From Actinomycetospora soli (GTDB lineage: Bacteria > Actinomycetota > Actinomycetes > Mycobacteriales > Pseudonocardiaceae): 64,000 nt of DNA. The stretch spans positions 186,001 to 250,000 of the forward strand of contig NZ_JAJNDA010000001.1 in the NCBI RefSeq assembly GCF_021026295.1, in the 5' to 3' direction. Shown here piece by piece: positions 7,817 through 16,476 of this stretch (positions are counted from its first letter, which is position 1; the number at the start of each line of letters is the position of its first letter). Below the pieces are notes generated by a model. That model ran no database searches, had not been told where the DNA came from, and saw only the letters and a program-made list of their open reading frames with translations. A program made the position numbers and the translations under genes.

Positions 7817-8617
7817 ATGACCGGGATGACGGACACGGCGCTGACGGTGGGCCAGCTCGCCGAACGCTTCGGGCTGACGGTGCGCACGCTGCACCACTAC
7901 GACGAGATCGGGCTGCTCTGCCCGAGCCGTCGCAGCCCGTCGGGCTACCGCCTGTACGCCGACTCCGACATCACCCGCCTGCAGCACGTCGTGGTCTACC
8001 GACGGCTCGGGTTCGCGCTGGAGGACATCGCCGTCCTCCTCGACGACCCGGGCGCGGACGTGGCGGCGCACCTGCGTCGGCAGCGGGACGCGGTCACCAG
8101 CCGGCTCGACGAGCTCACCGACCTCGTCGTGGCCATCGACCGAGCCCTGGAGGCGGAGATGGACGGAATCGCGCTGACCCGTGAGGAGCGCCGGGAGCTC
8201 TTCGGAGACGGGTTCTCCGACGAGTACCAGGCCGAGGCGCAGGAGCGCTGGGGCGACACGGAGCAGTGGCGCCAGTCCCAGGAGCGGACCGCGCGCTACA
8301 CGAAGGAGGACTGGGTCGCGATCAAGGCCGAGACCGACGAGATCAACGCGGCGTTCGTCGCCGCGAAGCGGTCCGGCGCGGCCCCGGACTCGGAGCCGGC
8401 CCGCGCGGCCGCCGAGGCGCACGGGCGGCAGATCCACGAGCGGTTCTACGACCTCTCGCCGGAGATGCACCGCAACCTCGCGTGCCTGTACGTCCAGGAC
8501 GAGCGGTTCGCGAGGACCTACGACGACCTGGAGCCGGGGCTCGCGCAGTACGTGCACGACGCGATCCAGGCGTACCGGGGCGAGCGGAGCGACGGGGGAC
8601 CGGACTCGGCGAGCTGA
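7817..8617 (+). CDS. TipA-type MerR transcriptional regulator with TipAS domain
   Basis: 266 aa from ATG 7817 (a second in-frame ATG follows at 7826). Residues about 10-78 form the MerR winged helix (VGQLAERFGLTVRTLHHYDEIG, SGYRLY); a coiled-coil helix follows; residues about 145-255 match the TipAS ligand-binding domain (WRQSQERTARYTKEDW ... HERFYDLSPEMHRNLACLYVQDERFARTYD). TipAS domains bind thiopeptide-like antibiotics, but many family members have unknown ligands. Probably leaderless and self-controlled through the dyad in the 7779-7816 gap, which it shares with the GNAT gene. Confidence 0.9.
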   Translation: MTGMTDTALTVGQLAERFGLTVRTLHHYDEIGLLCPSRRSPSGYRLYADSDITRLQHVVVYRRLGFALEDIAVLLDDPGADVAAHLRRQRDAVTSRLDELTDLVVAIDRALEAEMDGIALTREERRELFGDGFSDEYQAEAQERWGDTEQWRQSQERTARYTKEDWVAIKAETDEINAAFVAAKRSGAAPDSEPARAAAEAHGRQIHERFYDLSPEMHRNLACLYVQDERFARTYDDLEPGLAQYVHDAIQAYRGERSDGGPDSAS

Positions 8618-8671
8618 ACCGGCCCCACCCGTCGTCGGGGTGCGAGCATGGGCCGTGACCGGGGAGGCGAC

Positions 8672-8758
8672 ATGAGCATCAGCGACACCGCTGCCGCGCG
8701 GCTGCTCGAGCTCGCCACCCCGGAGGGCGGGACCGGCCTGCGGATCGACCTCGGCTGA
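8672..8758 (+). pseudogene. 28-codon HesB/IscA-like N-terminal remnant or leader peptide
   Basis: ATG at 8672 follows a good ribosome site (GGGGAGG). The 28-aa product, starting MSISDTAAARLLELA and ending in Leu-Gly, resembles the N-terminal helix of HesB/IscA-type Fe-S proteins, where the Cys-containing part would follow but is missing. The TGA is one base before the kinase ATG at 8760, so the small frame may now act as a coupled leader for the kinase. Function as a peptide is unproven. Confidence 0.4.
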
Positions 8759-8759
8759 G

Positions 8760-10210
8760 ATGCCCACCTATCTCGGCGTCGACATCGGGACGCAGAGCTC
8801 GAAGGGCGTCCTCGTCGGCGGCGACGGCACCGTCCTGGCGAGGGCGCAGGTCGAGCACGCGACGTCCCACCCCGCGCCCGGGCACGTCGAGCACGACGCG
8901 GAGGGGGTGTGGTGGCACGACCTCGTCCACCTCACCCGCGAGCTCGGCGGCACACCCGACGCGGTCGGGGTCAGCGGGATCGGCCCGGTACTGCTGCCGG
9001 CCGACGCCGACGGTCGGCCGCTGCGCCCGGCGATCCTCTACGGCGTCGACACCCGGGCGACCCGGGAGGTCGCCGAGCTGACCGGGCGCTTCGGGGCGGC
9101 CGAGATCCTGCGCCGCGGCGGGACGCCGCTGTCGAGCCAGGCGGTGGGGCCGAAGCTCGCGTGGCTGCGGCGGCACGAACCGGAGGTGTGGGAGCGGACG
9201 GCGATGCTGCTGATGGCGAGCTCGTACCTCGTGCACCGGTTGACCGGGGAGTACGTCCTCGACCAGCACTCGGCGAGCCAGTGCGACCCGCTCCACGACC
9301 TCGACGCCGCCGACTGGGCGCACGATCTCGCCGACGAGGTCGCGCCGGGCCTGGAGCTCCCCCGCCTCGCGTGGTCGACCGAGGTCGCCGGGCACGTGAC
9401 GGCGCGCGCCGCGGCGGAGACCGGGCTGCGGGAGGGCACACCGGTCACGGCCGGGACGATCGACGCCTGGGCCGAGGCGGCGTCGGTGGGCGTCGCCGGT
9501 CCGGGCGACACCATGGTCATGTACGGCACGACGATGTTCCTGGTCCAGACCGCGGAGGGCCCGCCCGCCACGAGACGCTGTGGTCGACCCGCGGGGTCGC
9601 CCCGGGCTCCTTCACGACGGCGGCCGGGATGGCCACCGGAGGCGCGGTCACCACGTGGCTGCGCGACCTCGTCGGCGGTGACCACGGGGCGCTGACCGCC
9701 GCCGCCGGGGACGTCCCGGCCGGCGCGGACGGCCTGCTGCTGCTCCCCTACTTCGCGGGCGAGCGGACCCCGATCTTCGACCCGGACGCCCGCGGGGTGC
9801 TGATCGGACTGACCACGCAGCACGAGGCGCCCGCGCTGTACCGGGCCGCGCTGGAGGGGATCGCCCACGGCGTGCGGCACAACCTCGGGGCGTTCCCGGC
9901 GGCCGACCCCCGGCTCGTCGCGGTGGGCGGGGGCACGGCCGGCGGGGTGTGGACGCAGATCGTCAGCGACGTGACCGGCCTGCCCCAGGACGTCCCCGCC
10001 GACACCACCGGCGCGGCCCTCGGGGACGCGTGGCTCGCGGCGGTGGCCGTCGGGGCCGAGCCCGACATCGCGGCGTGGAACCCCGTCGTCGGGACCGTCC
10101 GGCCGGACCCCGCCACCCGCGAGGTCCACGACGCGATGCACGAGCACTACCGCGCCCTCTACCCGGCGACCCGGGAGACGGCGCACTTCCTCGCCGGCCT
10201 CAGACGGTGA
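8760..10210 (+). pseudogene. FGGY-family carbohydrate kinase, frameshifted
   Basis: ATP-dependent sugar or polyol kinase of about 484 aa. The first part (8760 to about 9565) has the phosphate loop DIGTQSSKGVLV and the mid-domain GTIDAWAEAASVG; the remainder, in another frame to 10210, has LLPYFAGERTPIFDPDARG and the ATPase loop VAVGGGTAGGVWTQI. Continuity breaks at 9558-9570. Restoring one C to the GGCCCGCCCG run would join the frames exactly. This is either a recent pseudogene, a sequence error or a programmed shift; the first two are more likely. The 3' end overlaps the convergent alcohol dehydrogenase by 11 bases. Confidence 0.75.
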
Positions 10211-11177
10211 TCGCGACCTTCCCCGTCATGTGCCCGCCCTCGACCAGCTCGTGGGCCCGCTGCAGGGTCGCGGGCGTCAGTCCGTCGAGCCGCTCGGAGA
10301 GCGTGGTGCGCACGGTGCCGGCCTCGACGAGTTCGGCGGTGCGGTCCAGCAGCTCGTGCTGCGCGATCATGTCGGCCGGCTCGAACATGGGCCGCGTGAA
10401 CATGAGCTCCCAGTGCAGCGCGAGGCTCTTGTCCTTCAGCGGCAGCGTCTCCAGGCCCTCGGGCTCGTCGATCGCGACGATGCCGCCGCCGGGGTTCAGC
10501 AGCTCGGCGTAGGTCTCGATCATGCCCTCGGTGAAGGGCGAGAAGACGAGGTCGACGCCGTCGGGGGCGACCTTCCGCACCGAGGCCACGAGGTCGTGGT
10601 GGTCGGCCGTGTGGTGGGCGCCCATCGCGGTCGCCCAGTCACGGGAGGCCTCGCGCGACGCGGTGCCGACGAGCGTGAGGTCGGTCAGCGCTCGGGCGTA
10701 CTGCAGCACCATCGACCCGACTCCGCCGGCCGCACCCATGACGAGCAACGTGCGCGACCTGCCGTCCGGAAGACGGAAGCGGTCGAAGAGGGACTCCCAG
10801 GCCGTGATGGCGGTCAGCGGGAGCGCGGCCGCCTCGGCCCAGTCGAGGGTCGAGGGCTTGCGGCCGACGATGCGCTCGTCGACCACGTGGTACTGCGCGT
10901 TCGTCCCCGGCCGGAGGATCGAGCCGGCCTCCATGACCTCGTCGCCGACGGAGAAGAGGGTCACCTCGTCGCCGACGGCGGTGACGACGCCGGCCGCGTC
11001 GAAGCCCAGGACCTTCGGCTCCCCGCCGGGGTCCACGCCGTGGTGGAGCTTGGTGTCGACCGGGTTGACCGAGACCGCCCGGACCTCGACGACGAGGTCG
11101 CGGGGACCGGGGGTCGGCTCGGGCAGGTCGATCTCGGTGAACGGGCCGGACTTCTCGGTGTAGGCGATGGCCTTCAT
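10200..11177 (-). CDS. Zinc-less alcohol dehydrogenase / quinone oxidoreductase (MDR family)
   Basis: 325-aa NADPH-dependent reductase of the medium-chain family. The N-terminal GroES-like domain has EVRAVSVNPVDTKLHHG and FDAAGVV; the Rossmann motif is MGAAGGVGSMVLQYA. The catalytic-zinc Cys/His set of true alcohol dehydrogenases is absent, which places it among the quinone oxidoreductase-like zinc-independent forms. ATG at 11177 is chosen; an upstream open frame is not supported. It ends 11 bases inside the convergent FGGY gene and follows the aldehyde dehydrogenase by 29 bases, so it is probably in the same minus-strand operon. Confidence 0.85.
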   Translation of the reverse strand: MKAIAYTEKSGPFTEIDLPEPTPGPRDLVVEVRAVSVNPVDTKLHHGVDPGGEPKVLGFDAAGVVTAVGDEVTLFSVGDEVMEAGSILRPGTNAQYHVVDERIVGRKPSTLDWAEAAALPLTAITAWESLFDRFRLPDGRSRTLLVMGAAGGVGSMVLQYARALTDLTLVGTASREASRDWATAMGAHHTADHHDLVASVRKVAPDGVDLVFSPFTEGMIETYAELLNPGGGIVAIDEPEGLETLPLKDKSLALHWELMFTRPMFEPADMIAQHELLDRTAELVEAGTVRTTLSERLDGLTPATLQRAHELVEGGHMTGKVAITV

Positions 11178-11206
11178 GCGTGTGCGGTACCCGCCCGGGA
11201 GCAGGG

Positions 11207-12670
11207 TCAGCCCAGGGTGAACGGGTCGCGCGTGCCGCCGGTCAGCTCGACCCACACCGCCTTGGTCTCGAGGTAGGCGTCGATGCCGTTCAGCCCGTTC
11301 TCGCGGCCCAGCCCGGACTGCTTGAACCCGCCGAAGGGGACGCTCGGCGAGAGCACCCGGTAGGCGTTGATCCACACCGTGCCGGCCCGGATCCTCCCGG
11401 CGACCCGGTGGCCGCGGTGGATGTCCTTCGTCCACACCGCGCCCGCCAGGCCGTAGGGCGTGTCGTTGGCGAGCTTGACCGCCTCGTCCTCGTCGGTGAA
11501 CGTCACCGCGGAGAGCACCGGCCCGAAGACCTCCTCGCGGTACACGGTGTCGGTCGGCTTGACGCTCAGCACGGTCGGCTTGACGAAGTAGCTGCCCAGC
11601 GACTCATCGGCCGACCCGCCGTAGGCGATCGTGGCGCCCTCGTCGCGGGCCTTCTCCAGGTAGCCGAGCACCTTCTCGTACTGCGGCTGGTTGGCCACCG
11701 GGCCCATCTCGGTCTCGGCGTCCATCGGGTTGCCGAGCTTGATCGAGGCGGCGCGCTCGGCCACGAGCCGGACGAGCTCGTCGTGCACGTCGGCGTGGAC
11801 GATCAGGCGCGACCCGGCCATGCAGGTCTGGCCGGTCGCGGCGAACACGCCCGCGACGAGGCCGTTGGCTGCGGCCTGCAGGTCGGCGTCGGGGAACACG
11901 ACCTGCGGCGACTTCCCGCCCAGCTCGAGGGTGACCGGGTTGAGGTTCTCCATCGCCGCCTGGCCGACGTGCTTGCCGGTCGCCGTCGAGCCGGTGAACG
12001 CGACCTTGTCGACGCCCGGGTGCGCCGCCAGGTGGGCGCCCGTCTCGCGGTTCAGGCCCGTGACGACGTTGACCACGCCCGCCGGGATCCCGGCCTGCTC
12101 GATCAGGTCGGCGAACCCGAGCGTCGACGCCGGGGCGTGCTCGCTCGGCTTGATCACGACGGTGCAGCCCGCCGCGAGCAGCGGCGCCAGCTTGAAGGTC
12201 ATGAGCAGCAGCGGCGAGTTCCACGGCGTGATCGCGGCGACGACGCCGATCGGCTCGCGCCGGGTGTAGACGAGGTAATTGGGGTTCGGCGAGGGGATCT
12301 GCGCGCCCTCGATCTTGTCGGCCAGCCCGGCGAAGTAGTGGTACCAGCCGCCGAGGCCGTTGAGCTGCCCGAGCATCTCGCGGTAGAGCTTGCCGGAGTC
12401 GTTGACCTCGAGGGTCGCGAGCCGCTCGGCGTTCTGGCCGATCAGGTCGCCGAGCCGGCGCAGGCACGCCGCGCGGGCGAAGCCGGTCATGGCGCCCCAC
12501 TCGCCCTCGAAGGCCGAGCGCGCGGCCGCGACGGCGGCGTCGACGTCCTCGGGCCCGCCGTCGGGGATCGACGCCCAGGTCTCGCCCGTGTACGGGTTCT
12601 GCGAGTCGAACGTCCTCCCGGAGATCGCGTCGACGGCACGGCCGCCGATCAGCATCCGGAACTGTTCCAT
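11207..12670 (-). CDS. Aldehyde dehydrogenase, NAD(P)-dependent
   Basis: 487-aa ALDH oxidising an aldehyde to the acid. Key residues are visible: Asn151 in TPWNSP, the nucleotide loop FTGSTATGK (225-233), general base Glu249 in LELGGK, catalytic nucleophile Cys283 in GQTCMAGSR, and the C-terminal PFGGFKQSGLGREN. Length is typical. The gene is in an operon with the RibB-like gene (5 bases upstream) and an FMN reductase, near two flavin-dependent monooxygenases; it may oxidise an aldehyde released by one of them. Substrate unknown. Confidence 0.93.
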   Translation of the reverse strand: MEQFRMLIGGRAVDAISGRTFDSQNPYTGETWASIPDGGPEDVDAAVAAARSAFEGEWGAMTGFARAACLRRLGDLIGQNAERLATLEVNDSGKLYREMLGQLNGLGGWYHYFAGLADKIEGAQIPSPNPNYLVYTRREPIGVVAAITPWNSPLLLMTFKLAPLLAAGCTVVIKPSEHAPASTLGFADLIEQAGIPAGVVNVVTGLNRETGAHLAAHPGVDKVAFTGSTATGKHVGQAAMENLNPVTLELGGKSPQVVFPDADLQAAANGLVAGVFAATGQTCMAGSRLIVHADVHDELVRLVAERAASIKLGNPMDAETEMGPVANQPQYEKVLGYLEKARDEGATIAYGGSADESLGSYFVKPTVLSVKPTDTVYREEVFGPVLSAVTFTDEDEAVKLANDTPYGLAGAVWTKDIHRGHRVAGRIRAGTVWINAYRVLSPSVPFGGFKQSGLGRENGLNGIDAYLETKAVWVELTGGTRDPFTLG

Positions 12671-12675
12671 GCTTC

Positions 12676-13257
12676 TCACCTCGGGATCAGATCGGTGACG
12701 GCGAGGTCCACGAGGCCCTCGACCCGCGCGAAGGCGGCGGCGGTGACCGCGTCGAGGAGTTCGCCCGACTCCTCGTCCAGCAACGTGCAGAGCACCCCGA
12801 CCGGCGCGAGCCCGGCGAGCTCGGCCAACGCGGACGCGACGTCGGCGGTGTCGCCGCGACCGGGCCGGGTCGCGGTCGCGACGACGTGGCCGGGCCGGGT
12901 GAGGTCGTCGGGACGGGTCGCGGGGTCGGCGAGGAGGGCCAGCGTGCGGGCCCGGTCGGTGGCGCTGATGCCGGTGCTCACGCCGGACGCGGCGTCGAAC
13001 GGCACCGTGCGGGCGCTGCGGCCGTGCGCCGGCGGCAGGTCGAGCACGTCGAGCAGCGCCTCCGGGGCGGACGCCTCGAGGAAACCGCTGCCGTACCGGA
13101 CGAGGAACGCGACCGTCGCCGGGTCGATCCCGGCGGCCGCGGCCACCAGGACCGCGCCCTGGCTGCCGCCGTGCAGGACGACGGGTCGGCCGCGTCCGAT
13201 CGCGGCGACCGCGTGGTCGACGACGTCGACGGCGGGTGCGGCGGCGAGCGTGGTCAC
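12676..13257 (-). CDS. RibB (DHBP synthase)-like protein lacking catalytic residues
   Basis: 193 aa from GTG 13257. The fold match to 3,4-dihydroxy-2-butanone-4-phosphate synthase is clear in the middle: RYGSGFLEA (54-62), LDLPP (72-76), GVSTGISATDRARTLALLADP (92-112) and RPGHV. However, the acidic metal-binding loop (DDEDRENEGD in RibB) reads HGGSQGAVLV at 29-38, the GHTEA histidine region reads GDTAD at 135-139, and the Glu of GVLCE is Thr158. These changes should abolish Mg2+ binding, so it is likely a pseudoenzyme. It lies between an FMN reductase and an ALDH gene, suggesting a flavin-related or regulatory role (inference). Confidence 0.75.
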   Translation of the reverse strand: MTTLAAAPAVDVVDHAVAAIGRGRPVVLHGGSQGAVLVAAAAGIDPATVAFLVRYGSGFLEASAPEALLDVLDLPPAHGRSARTVPFDAASGVSTGISATDRARTLALLADPATRPDDLTRPGHVVATATRPGRGDTADVASALAELAGLAPVGVLCTLLDEESGELLDAVTAAAFARVEGLVDLAVTDLIPR

Positions 13258-13295
13258 GACGGCTCCTTCTCGACGGCGGGTGTCGACGGCGGGTG

Positions 13296-13835
13296 TCACA
13301 GCAGCGGCGCCAGCGCGGTGACGGCGGGCGCGCCGCGGACCGCCCCGGTGAACTGCCCGAACGCGCGACCGTGGGCCGCGACGAGGTCGAGGGCCTCGGC
13401 GGTGAGCTCACCGTCGGGGCCGTAGTGCCCGCCGTGCAGGAACAGGCCCGGTGAGAGGACCTGGGCGGCGAAGAACCCGGCCAGGACCGACCGCAGGTCG
13501 TCGACGGCGAGGAAGTGCTCGGCGGCGTTCCCGGTGTGCAGGATCGCGGTGGCCTTGCCACGCAGCGGGGCGCGCTGCTCCCCCTCGGCGCCACGCTGGG
13601 TGTTCTCCAGGAACGCCTTGATCAGCCCGGACGAGCGGGCGCGATAGGTCGGGGTCGCGAACACGACACCGTCCGCGGCCTGCACGGCGCGCTGCAGGTC
13701 CTCGGGGTCCGGACCCTCGCCGAGCTCGACGACCGTGCTCGCCACCCCCGTGGCGTCGAGGAACGCCGCCAGCGCGGTCGAGGAGCGGCCCCCGGCGTTG
13801 GGGGATCCGACGAGACCGAGCAGGGACAGGGTCAC
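13296..13835 (-). CDS. NAD(P)H-dependent FMN reductase
   Basis: 179-aa flavodoxin-fold reductase of the SsuE/MsuE type. LGLVGSPNAGGRSSTALAAF is the FMN-phosphate loop, FATPTYRARSSGLIKAFLE the family core and HGGHYGPDGEL near the end. GTG 13835 is chosen because GGAGG lies 8 bases upstream; the upstream frame is not coding. Such reductases supply reduced FMN to two-component monooxygenases, which fits the two luciferase-like enzymes within 5 kb. First gene of the 10200-13835 minus operon. Confidence 0.85.
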   Translation of the reverse strand: MTLSLLGLVGSPNAGGRSSTALAAFLDATGVASTVVELGEGPDPEDLQRAVQAADGVVFATPTYRARSSGLIKAFLENTQRGAEGEQRAPLRGKATAILHTGNAAEHFLAVDDLRSVLAGFFAAQVLSPGLFLHGGHYGPDGELTAEALDLVAAHGRAFGQFTGAVRGAPAVTALAPLL

Positions 13836-13970
13836 CGGGCGACCTCCGGGTGCGCGCGACTCACGTGGTGGCAGGTACCCCGCCGACGCTAGGGACCCGT
13901 CGTCGTGCGACCCATCCGTCTCGCGCACACCGTCAGCCGATTCGCGCAGGGGGGTGCGCTCGCCCTCTTG

Positions 13971-13989
13971 GTGGCAGGAAAGCGTCGTT
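13971..13989 (-). repeat. Bipartite 19-bp repeat, locus D (single full unit)
   Basis: GTGGCAGGAAAGCGTCGTT is the reverse complement of the locus A second unit. The following bases (to about 14006) align loosely with the spacer and second unit of locus A, so this looks like a decayed pair. It lies 135 bases upstream of the FMN reductase start. Confidence 0.65.
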
Positions 13990-14046
13990 GCTGTCATCCA
14001 GTGGGCGGATCGCCGCATCGTCGGACGCCGGGTGTGCGTCCTCGCG

Positions 14047-14372
14047 CAAGATCTGATTGCGCGGAGCGAGGTGTTCGCTGAGCGATCACATCGCTCCGCA
14101 CAACAGGATCTTGGGTCGATGGCCGGACCAGAAGCGGGCCGGCGCGCTCCGGCCGCGGGGCGACTCCCTGCGGCTGCAAGATCTCATTCCGCGGAGCAAG
14201 GTGTTCGCTGAGCGAGCACATCGCTCCGCAGAACAGGATCTTGGGTCGACGGCCGGACCAGATGCGCGCCGGCGCACGGCGGCCGCGGGCGACCCCCTGC
14301 GGCTGCAAGATCTCACTCCGCGGAGCAAGGTGATCGCTCAGCGAGCACATCGCTCCGCAGAACAGGATCTTG
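14047..14372. repeat. Three tandem 67-bp imperfect palindromes
   Basis: Copies at 14047-14113, 14177-14243 and 14306-14372 recur every 129-130 bases, with a conserved GC-rich spacer of 63 and 62 bases. Each copy begins CAAGATCT and ends GATCTTG; inside, GCGGAGC pairs with GCTCCGC, and GTGnTCGCT with AGCGAnCAC, so the whole unit can fold into one long stem. This fills most of the only gene-free stretch over 300 bases (13836-14422), apart from locus D of the 19-bp repeat. No gene is seen in it. No T-tract and no spacer diversity; not a CRISPR. Confidence 0.9.
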
Positions 14373-14422
14373 GGCGCACCCACGACGCCCAGCCGGGCAC
14401 CACCCGCCGTCGGGAACGGGAC

Positions 14423-15115
14423 TCACGCGTCGGTGGCGCTCCGGGCAGCGGCATGGCGGGCGCCCAGGATGTGCGAGCGCATCGCGGACTCGGCGAGGGC
14501 GGCGTCGCGGTGCTCGATGCCGAGGACGAGGTCGTGGTGGCCGGCGACGCTGCGGGCGAGGTCGGCGTCGGCGTAGTGCCCGAAGGCGAGCGCCACCAGC
14601 GGCGTGGAGGACACCGACGCGAGCAGGGAGGCGAGGCGCGGGCTGTCCGCGGCCTCCATGACGGCGCGGTGCAGCGCGTCGTTCGCGTCGACCGCGCGGG
14701 CGACGGCGGCCTCCTCGTCGGCGCCCCGGGCGCGCAGGGCGGAGAGCTCGGCGGCCGCGGCGGCGAAGGCGCGGTCGTGCTCGCGGAGGGTCGCGATCAC
14801 CGAGGCGTCGGCGCGCTCGGCGGCGAGGCGCGCGCCCTCCCCCTCGAGCAGGGCCCGGAGGGAGTAGACCTCGTCGACGTCGCGACGGGTCCAGGAGCTG
14901 ACCCGCGCGCCCCGGTGCCGGACGATCTCGACCAGGCCCTCGGCGGCGAGCGCGTTGAGGGCCTCGCGCACCGGCGTGCGGCTCACGCCCAGCGTGTCGG
15001 CGAGCGGGCCCTCGCGCACCCAGGAGCCGGGCACGAGCGCACCGGCGGCGATGTCGGACCGGATGCGCCGGTACGCCTGCGTACGCGCCCCGTCCGGCTC
15101 CACGGCAGAGGACAT
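14423..15115 (-). CDS. GntR-family regulator with FCD domain
   Basis: 230-aa transcription factor. The N-terminal winged helix (residues about 10-75) reads IAAGALVPGSWVREGPLADTLGVSRTPVREALNALAAEGLVEIV. The C-terminal FCD domain (about 90-220) has the usual all-helical pattern with LRALLEGEGARLAAE, and His residues in HRAVMEAA and HHDLVLGIEHRDA that could bind a metal. FCD regulators generally respond to a carboxylic acid. It is on the same strand as, and 103 bases downstream of, the first luciferase-like monooxygenase gene, so it may be co-transcribed and control that module. Confidence 0.88.
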   Translation of the reverse strand: MSSAVEPDGARTQAYRRIRSDIAAGALVPGSWVREGPLADTLGVSRTPVREALNALAAEGLVEIVRHRGARVSSWTRRDVDEVYSLRALLEGEGARLAAERADASVIATLREHDRAFAAAAAELSALRARGADEEAAVARAVDANDALHRAVMEAADSPRLASLLASVSSTPLVALAFGHYADADLARSVAGHHDLVLGIEHRDAALAESAMRSHILGARHAAARSATDA

Positions 15116-15218
15116 CGACGGCCACTTCCTGACGATCGAGGGGTCGCCCCGCCGCGGTGCGGTCCACGGCGGGGCGGCTCGTCGCGGCGATCCTACGGCG
15201 GACCGCCTGACGGTCGGT

Positions 15219-16361
15219 TCAGTGCCGCAGACCGTTCTTCTTCATGATCGGCAGCACCTCGTCGCAGAACTCCTGCGTCTCCTTCGCGTAGTCGAGGAAG
15301 CCGAAGACGGCGCCCGCCATGCCGGCCTCCTGGTACTCACCGAGCTGCTCGGCGACCTGCTCCGGGGTCCCGACGATGTTCGGCCCGCCCCAGCCGGCGA
15401 TGAACCGTTCCTGCATCTCGCGGATCTGCGTGCCGAACGACTGGGACTCGATCCCCAGCGTCTCCATGATGATGTTGGCGCCCGGCCAGTCGCCCTTGTC
15501 GATGATGTCCTGCTGGACCCGCTTCGCCTCGGCCTCGGTCTCACGGCAGATCACCAGGGCGTAGGTCCACACGTCGATGTCGCGGTCGTACTCGTTCTGT
15601 GCGGTGCCCTTGATGCTGCGCACGTAGTCGGGCACCTCCTCGGTCGGCAGTGCGATGAGGTTGATGTCGACGTTCTTCGCGGAGAACTGCTGGCCGCGCG
15701 GCGAGGCACCCGCGTTGAGCAGCGCCGGTCGCGGCGCCTGGATCGGCTTCGGGTACGCGTGGGCGCCCTTCGAGGAGAAGAACTCGGCGCCCTCGAAGTC
15801 GAAGTCGCCCTCCTCGTTCCACAGCCGCATCGCGAAGTCGAGCCATTCCTGGCCGTACTCGTAGCGCTTGTCGTGCTCGAGCTGCTTGCGCCCGAACATC
15901 TCCATCTCGGGCGTGAACCAGCCCATCACGAGGTTCATGCCGAACCGGCCGTTCGAGATGTGGTCGATCGTCGTGGCCATCTTGGCGGCGACGATCGGGT
16001 GCACGGTCGGCACGTGGGTGGTGGTGAAGATGCCGATGTTCTCGGTGGCCTGCGCGAGGCCCGCCGCCCAGGTGTAGGTCTCGAAGCAGACGCCGTTGAA
16101 GTTCGTGTCGCCCCGGAACCCGGTCCACCGTCCGACGGGGACGAGGGCGTCGAGCCCGCCCCGATCGGCCGCGCGCGCGATCTCGAGCTGCTGGTCCCAG
16201 GTGATGCGGAACCCGGTCTCCGCCTCGCTCATGATCATGCCGCCGGAGCAGTTCAGCGAGAACACCCCGAGCTTGAACGGCTGGTCGGAGAAGACCGGGT
16301 TGTCGGTGGTGCGCTTCGTGTGGCCGAGCAGGCCGTCCCGGACGTGGGCGGGGTAGGTCAC
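15219..16361 (-). CDS. LLM-class flavin-dependent monooxygenase (copy 1)
   Basis: 380-aa luciferase-like TIM-barrel monooxygenase that uses reduced FMN from a partner reductase. Diagnostic segments are HPIVAAKMATTIDHISNGRFGMNLVMGWF (split here for reading: HPIVAAKMATTID, then NGRFGMNLVMGWF), YGQEWLDFAMRLWNEEGDF and RPALLNAGASPRGQQF. It sits between RutA (pyrimidine oxygenase) and SfnG (dimethylsulfone monooxygenase) in style, so N- or S-containing substrates are plausible. A paralog of identical length lies 1.3 kb away on the other strand. Its promoter shares sites with that paralog. Actual substrate unknown. Confidence 0.9.
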   Translation of the reverse strand: MTYPAHVRDGLLGHTKRTTDNPVFSDQPFKLGVFSLNCSGGMIMSEAETGFRITWDQQLEIARAADRGGLDALVPVGRWTGFRGDTNFNGVCFETYTWAAGLAQATENIGIFTTTHVPTVHPIVAAKMATTIDHISNGRFGMNLVMGWFTPEMEMFGRKQLEHDKRYEYGQEWLDFAMRLWNEEGDFDFEGAEFFSSKGAHAYPKPIQAPRPALLNAGASPRGQQFSAKNVDINLIALPTEEVPDYVRSIKGTAQNEYDRDIDVWTYALVICRETEAEAKRVQQDIIDKGDWPGANIIMETLGIESQSFGTQIREMQERFIAGWGGPNIVGTPEQVAEQLGEYQEAGMAGAVFGFLDYAKETQEFCDEVLPIMKKNGLRH

Positions 16362-16382
16362 GGCGGTCTCCCGTGGGGTTGA

Positions 16383-16476
16383 GTGATCGCGGTCACGGGA
16401 AAACTAGGCACGGGCGACGGCCGCCCGCCATCCGGAACACGACGCGGAGCAGCCGGATCGCGCACGACCGGATGGC
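16383..16476 (-). promoter_or_regulatory. Control region of monooxygenase copy 1 and araC-like gene
   Basis: On the minus strand CCGGATGG (16435-16428) is followed after 21 bases by TAGTTT (16406-16401), a likely -10, and then GTGA-N6-TCAC (16396-16383). A second CCGGATGGC (16468-16476) faces the AraC gene. The copy-2 monooxygenase promoter has the same CCGGATGG-N20-TAGCGT order, so CCGGATGG is a good candidate for the AraC binding site. Confidence 0.5.

Noticed and set aside
14047-14372. Possible CRISPR array
   Set aside because: Three repeats with conserved spacers of 62-63 bp, each repeat a long dyad of 67 bp and no diverse spacers; no cas genes nearby.
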